Source of the DNA: an uncultured Dehalococcoidia bacterium
GTDB taxonomy: Bacteria > Chloroflexota > Dehalococcoidia > Lucifugimonadales > UBA3495
NCBI GenBank assembly: GCA_958296445.1
Contig: OY282565.1
Span: 1,343,936-1,407,935, forward strand
DNA: 64,000 bases
Direction: 5' to 3'
Position 1 is the stretch's first letter. Every line of letters begins with the position of its first letter. The notes below the pieces were generated by a model that saw nothing but the letters and a program-made list of their open reading frames with translations, did not search any database and had not been told where the DNA came from. The translations under genes and the position numbers were made by a program. This document shows positions 61,113-64,000 of this stretch, one piece after another.

Positions 61113-62045
61113 TTAGATTTTGCCGACTAGGGATTTGAGGGCGTTGTAGGCGCGTTGGGCGGAGTCGGGTTCGTTGGGGATGTCGAATATGTTGGCGACG
61201 AAATCGGTGGCGCCGGCTTCGGCGAAGGATTCGAGTTGGCGTTGGAGGGATGTTTCGTTGCCGATTACGGCGACTTCGGCGGGGCTTTCGGCGCCTTCGA
61301 TGTCCAGCACGCGGCGGTAGTTGACCAGTTGGCCGTAGCGTTCATAGGATTGGGCGGCTTTCAGGCGGCCGGCGGTTTCGTTGTCGGTGACTGCGGTGGG
61401 CAGGCCGACGCAGACGCGGGGGGCGGGGCGGCCGCGGCTGTCGGCGGCCCGGCGGATGCGGGGGGTGATGTGCTGGGCGACGGCGCGGGGGCCGGCCATC
61501 CAGGTTACGGTGCCGTCGGCCAGTTCGCCGGCCAGCCGCAGCATTTGGGGGGCCAGGGCCGAAATCAGCACCGGGCAGGGGGGACGTTCCAGGGCGGCCA
61601 GCTCGGCGTTTACCCGGTAGAAATCGCCTTGAAATTGCACTGCGCCCTGTTCCAGCAGCGGGCGCATTACCGACAGGTATTCGCGGGTGTGCTGGGCCGG
61701 GCTGGCGTAGGACAGGCCGAAGCCGTCCTCGATGCCGGGGCGGTGGGAGGGGCCGATGCCGAGGGTGAACCGCCCGCCGGATGCGGTGGCGGTGGTTAGG
61801 GCCTGCTGGGCCAGCACCGCCGGATGGCGGGGGTAGGTCGGCACTACGCCGACGCCGAGCTCAATGCGGGCGGTTTGCATTCCGGCTAGGGCCAGGGCGG
61901 TTAGGGCGTCGTAGCCGCGGGCGGATATGTGGGGAATCCAGAAGCTGTCGAACCCGTCATCCTCGGCCTGCTTGATGCGGGCTAGGAGGGAGTCTAGGGT
62001 CATCAGGTCGGCTACGGAGGCGCCTACGAAAACTCCGATACGCAT
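61113..62045 (-). CDS. LLM-class (F420/FMN-dependent) oxidoreductase
   Basis: A 310-residue TIM-barrel flavin or F420-dependent oxidoreductase. Family features include the N-terminal beta strand RIGVFVGASV, GFDSFWIPH, ARIELGVGVVPTYPRHP, SGGRFTLGIGPSHRP and the ELADGTVTWMAGP segment. These enzymes are expanded in SAR202-type Chloroflexota and oxidise or reduce diverse organics. The start is ATG 62045. VOC and GlcG-like genes on the same strand suggest a small catabolic operon. Confidence 0.88.
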   Translation of the reverse strand: MRIGVFVGASVADLMTLDSLLARIKQAEDDGFDSFWIPHISARGYDALTALALAGMQTARIELGVGVVPTYPRHPAVLAQQALTTATASGGRFTLGIGPSHRPGIEDGFGLSYASPAQHTREYLSVMRPLLEQGAVQFQGDFYRVNAELAALERPPCPVLISALAPQMLRLAGELADGTVTWMAGPRAVAQHITPRIRRAADSRGRPAPRVCVGLPTAVTDNETAGRLKAAQSYERYGQLVNYRRVLDIEGAESPAEVAVIGNETSLQRQLESFAEAGATDFVANIFDIPNEPDSAQRAYNALKSLVGKI

Positions 62046-62079
62046 TTTCGTTTCCTTTGGGGGGATTTTTTACGGGGGT

Positions 62080-62180
62080 TTTTAACGCAGAGGGCGCAGA
62101 GGGGGCGCAGAGGGAGCGGAGATTTTTTTGGTGGTTGCGGATTCTCTGCGTTCTCTGCGCGTTCTCTGCGTTGGAAACTT
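62080..62180. repeat. Inverted NAEGAE-type repeats
   Basis: AACGCAGAGGGCGCAGAGG at 62083 and an inverted set TCTCTGCGTTCTCTGCGCG ending near 62170: two facing copies of the CGCAGAGGGCGCAGA family, able to form a hairpin. Confidence 0.6.
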
Positions 62181-62192
62181 GGGTTGGCAGGA

Positions 62193-62600
62193 TTACAGGT
62201 TCATTGCTTCTAGGCCGATGCGGGACAGGTCTTCGTCGGCTTGGCCGCTGGGGTAGCCGCCTACGCCGATGCCGCCTAGGATTACGCCGTCCTTGATGAT
62301 TACTAGGCCGCCTTGGCCGTGGGTTAGGTTGGGGTCGCCCTGCTCGCTGATGCTGCGGCCCTGGCTGTGGAGGCGGCGGGCGTTTTCGCCGGAGTCTAGG
62401 CCCATCATTGCCGAGGTGTAGGCTTTGCGGGTGGCGTGGCGGCGGCTGAATATGCGGAGGTTGTCCATGGTCTGGTAGGCCAGCAGGTTGCCGGCGCTGT
62501 CTACGATAGCCATTGCCACGGGCTCATCGGGTTTTTGGGTCGCCGCGGTTATCATCGCGGCCATTGCGGCCTGAACTTGCGCCATAGTGGGGGCGGACAT
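62193..62600 (-). CDS. GlcG/HbpS-family protein
   Basis: A 135-residue protein of the GlcG/HbpS (DUF336) family, whose members bind heme or cobalamin or act in glycolate/diol metabolism. Typical segments are VAMAIVDSAGNLLAYQTMD, TRKAYTSAMMG and the glycine-rich GGLVIIKDGVILGGIGVGG end. AGAGGAGA precedes the ATG. It lies upstream of the LLM oxidoreductase on the same strand. Confidence 0.85.
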   Translation of the reverse strand: MSAPTMAQVQAAMAAMITAATQKPDEPVAMAIVDSAGNLLAYQTMDNLRIFSRRHATRKAYTSAMMGLDSGENARRLHSQGRSISEQGDPNLTHGQGGLVIIKDGVILGGIGVGGYPSGQADEDLSRIGLEAMNL

Positions 62601-62667
62601 ATTGTCTCCTCTTGGTTGTATTGGGTGGCAGGGGGATTATACATTGATTGGGGGCGATTGGCGGGTT

Positions 62668-62715
62668 TTCAACGCAGAGGGCGCAGAGGTTGCGCAGAGG
62701 GCGCAGAGATTGGGT
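62668..62715. repeat. NAEGAE-type repeat
   Basis: Two copies of CGCAGAGGGCGCAGAG in the gap between the divergent GlcG-like and amidohydrolase genes. Confidence 0.55.
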
Positions 62716-62800
62716 CGGGATTAGGTTGACGGCTCCGAATTTTTGCGCTCTTGGCGTTATAGAATAGGGATAAGTAGGCTGTCTTAAGAGGAGATGAGGG

Positions 62801-63805
62801 ATGACTATGCTGGATTCTTGGCTGGCTTTGACTGAGGAGGAGGCGATTGAGCCGGATATGCCGATTCTTGACCCGCATCATCACTTTTGGGAGCGGGCCG
62901 GGGACGTCTATCTGCTGGAGCAACTGCTGGCGGATACGGGCTCGGGGCATCGGGTGAATCAGACGGTTTTTGTGGAGTGCCGCTCGATGTACCGGGTAGA
63001 GGGGCCGCCGGAGATGCGGCCGGTGGGGGAGGTGGAGTTTGTGGAGGGTATCGCGGCGGCCAATGCGGCGGCGGGGGGCGCGACCGGGGTGGCCGCCGGA
63101 ATCGTGGGCCACGCCGACTTGATGCTGGGCGACGCCGTTGCGCCGGTGCTGGAGGCTCTGGCCGAGGCGGGCAAGGGCCGGTTTAGGGGGATACGCTGCA
63201 CGGCGGCTTGGGACGCCAGCCCGGAGATTACTACGGCTCGGGCCAATTCCGCCGGTATGCTGGCGGACGCCGGTTTTCGTCGGGGGCTGGCCTGCCTGGA
63301 GCGGATGGGGCTGGCTTTCGACGCCATTGTTTACCATCCGCAGTTGGCGGAGGTGGCGGATGTGGCGCGGGCTTTCCCGGGGCTTACTATCATACTGAAC
63401 CATGTGGGGCGCCCTTTGGGCATCGGGCCTTATGCCGGGCGGCGCGAGGAGCTGATGCCGGAGTGGAGGCGGGGGATGGACGCGGTGGCGGAATGCCCTA
63501 ATGTGGTGGTCAAGGTGGGCGGGCTGGGCAATCCTATCAGCGGCTTTGACTGGCACCAGCGGCCTTTTCCGCCGGGTTCGCGGGAGGTTGCGGCGGCGGG
63601 GGCGCCCTATTATCTGTACTGTATCGAAAGGTTCGGGGCGAACCGCTGTATGTTCGAGAGCAACTTTCCGGTTGATAGGCAGTCGTATTCCTATACGGTC
63701 TGCTGGAACGCTTTCAAGCGGTTGGCCCGCGACTTTTCGGCGACGGAGCAGGCCGACCTGTTCCATAACACGGCGGCGCGGGCTTACGGGCTGCCGGAGG
63801 TGTAG
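62801..63805 (+). CDS. Amidohydrolase 2-family metal-dependent hydrolase
   Basis: A 334-residue amidohydrolase-superfamily protein similar to 2-pyrone-4,6-dicarboxylate lactonase-type enzymes. The first metal motif is ILDPHHHFWE (about 22-31). VYHPQLAEVADV and LNHVGRPL are the likely barrel-strand ligands, and the C-terminal ESNFPVDRQSY holds the final Asp. Such enzymes cleave lactones or amides in aromatic catabolism. AAGAGGAG lies upstream of the ATG. Together with the nearby VOC, LLM and CoA-transferase genes it suggests aromatic or lignin-like breakdown. Confidence 0.85.
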   Translation: MTMLDSWLALTEEEAIEPDMPILDPHHHFWERAGDVYLLEQLLADTGSGHRVNQTVFVECRSMYRVEGPPEMRPVGEVEFVEGIAAANAAAGGATGVAAGIVGHADLMLGDAVAPVLEALAEAGKGRFRGIRCTAAWDASPEITTARANSAGMLADAGFRRGLACLERMGLAFDAIVYHPQLAEVADVARAFPGLTIILNHVGRPLGIGPYAGRREELMPEWRRGMDAVAECPNVVVKVGGLGNPISGFDWHQRPFPPGSREVAAAGAPYYLYCIERFGANRCMFESNFPVDRQSYSYTVCWNAFKRLARDFSATEQADLFHNTAARAYGLPEV

Positions 63806-63872
63806 GGGGCTGTGGGGGGGGACGGGTTCGGGCGCAAGCCGTTGTTGCACGTTTAGGGGGAAGGCAAGGAGG

Positions 63873-63947
63873 TGGTGGCAACGACTGGGCTCGAACCAGT
63901 GACCTAGCGCTTATGAAGCGCCCGCTCTGCCGCTGAGCTACGTTGCC
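63873..63947 (-). tRNA. tRNA with CAT anticodon (tRNA-Met or tRNA-Ile2)
   Basis: On the minus strand it folds as acceptor GGCAACG/CGTTGCC, D-stem GCTC/GAGC, anticodon stem GGCGC/GCGCT with loop TTCATAA (CAT), T-stem ACTGG/CCAGT with loop TTCGAGC, discriminator A, then encoded CCA. It lacks the GGG/CCC anticodon pairs and the C1-A72 mismatch of the initiator, so it is elongator Met or lysidine-modified Ile. The two cannot be told apart by eye. Confidence 0.9.
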
Positions 63948-63980
63948 ACCGAGGGGCCATCCGGCCAGCCGCCAGGATGT

Positions 63981-64000
63981 AACCCGGTAGATCAATGGTA
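63981..64000 (+). tRNA. Possible truncated tRNA at window edge
   Basis: AACCCGG-TA-GATC-AATGGTA fits the first 20 bases of a tRNA (7-base acceptor arm, TA, D-stem and D-loop with GG). The window ends before the D-stem can be confirmed. Confidence 0.35.

Noticed and set aside
1..64000. CRISPR array
   Set aside because: No regularly spaced 24-40-base repeats with unique spacers and no cas genes were seen; the tandem arrays contain no variable spacers.

Overview
The window looks like chromosome of a GC-rich Chloroflexota bacterium, most likely a Dehalococcoidia/SAR202-type lineage. This is inferred from gene content, not from a marker-gene search. The clues are an HspR-controlled dnaK operon, RNase Y with YmdB, a PAC2-family protein, an inositol-phosphate synthase beside a PimA-like glycosyltransferase, several lipoproteins with long Pro/Thr linkers, and a catabolic set (CaiB-type CoA transferase, LLM flavin oxidoreductase, VOC protein, amidohydrolase, alpha-hydroxy-acid oxidase). 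About 60 genes are supported. Many intergenic spaces are packed with dispersed repeats. One family (core TTCGCTTTGCTCAGAATGA) occurs about 40 times and generates most of the spurious ORFs. || Layout. 0-7.3 kb (minus): PimA-like glycosyltransferase, ino1, a PP2C phosphatase with a kinase-like partner, prmA and dnaJ. 7.4-13.2 kb (plus): a VapC-type PIN toxin pair, then rny, ymdB, a PHP phosphoesterase, plsY and a zinc-finger membrane protein. 13.2-14.9 kb (minus): recA-recX. 15.6-21.8 kb: a UXX-star-like glutaredoxin, a TPR protein, a second divergent PlsY, a CoA transferase, an FAD oxidoreductase and an inositol monophosphatase. 21.9-28.7 kb (minus): surface lipoproteins (one with an HEFAH protease motif, one a beta-propeller split by a C8 tract), trpS and a DinB-like protein. 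29-36 kb: PAC2, an enoyl-CoA hydratase-like protein, a coiled-coil protein, a histone-deacetylase-family enzyme and a small unknown, separated by repeats. 36.2-39.5 kb (minus): hspR-grpE-dnaK under a promoter overlapped by a HAIR-type operator. 39.7-43.2 kb: zinc ribbon, sulfite-oxidase-like protein, and selD with an in-frame TGA at its catalytic position. 43.4-50.4 kb: CAP-domain protein, MFS transporter, three tandem copies of a small membrane protein each with its own promoter, and an NHL propeller. 50.7-59.2 kb: accessory stretch with a solitary DNA methyltransferase, a Septu-like PtuA/PtuB pair, and a 761-residue dynamin-like GTPase whose N-terminus resembles integrase arm domains and whose promoter sits between 18-bp inverted repeats. 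59.4-64 kb: lipoprotein, VOC, LLM, GlcG/HbpS, amidohydrolase, a CAT-anticodon tRNA and what may be the start of another tRNA. || How the genes fit together. Ino1, the monophosphatase and the PimA-like enzyme would supply and glycosylate inositol lipids. RNase Y/YmdB, RecA/RecX and the HspR regulon are housekeeping and stress functions. The TGA in selD implies that the cell reads UGA as selenocysteine. Base composition is mosaic: much of the plus strand is strongly G+T-rich whatever the gene direction, but the defence genes, several lipoproteins and the rny cluster lack this skew.
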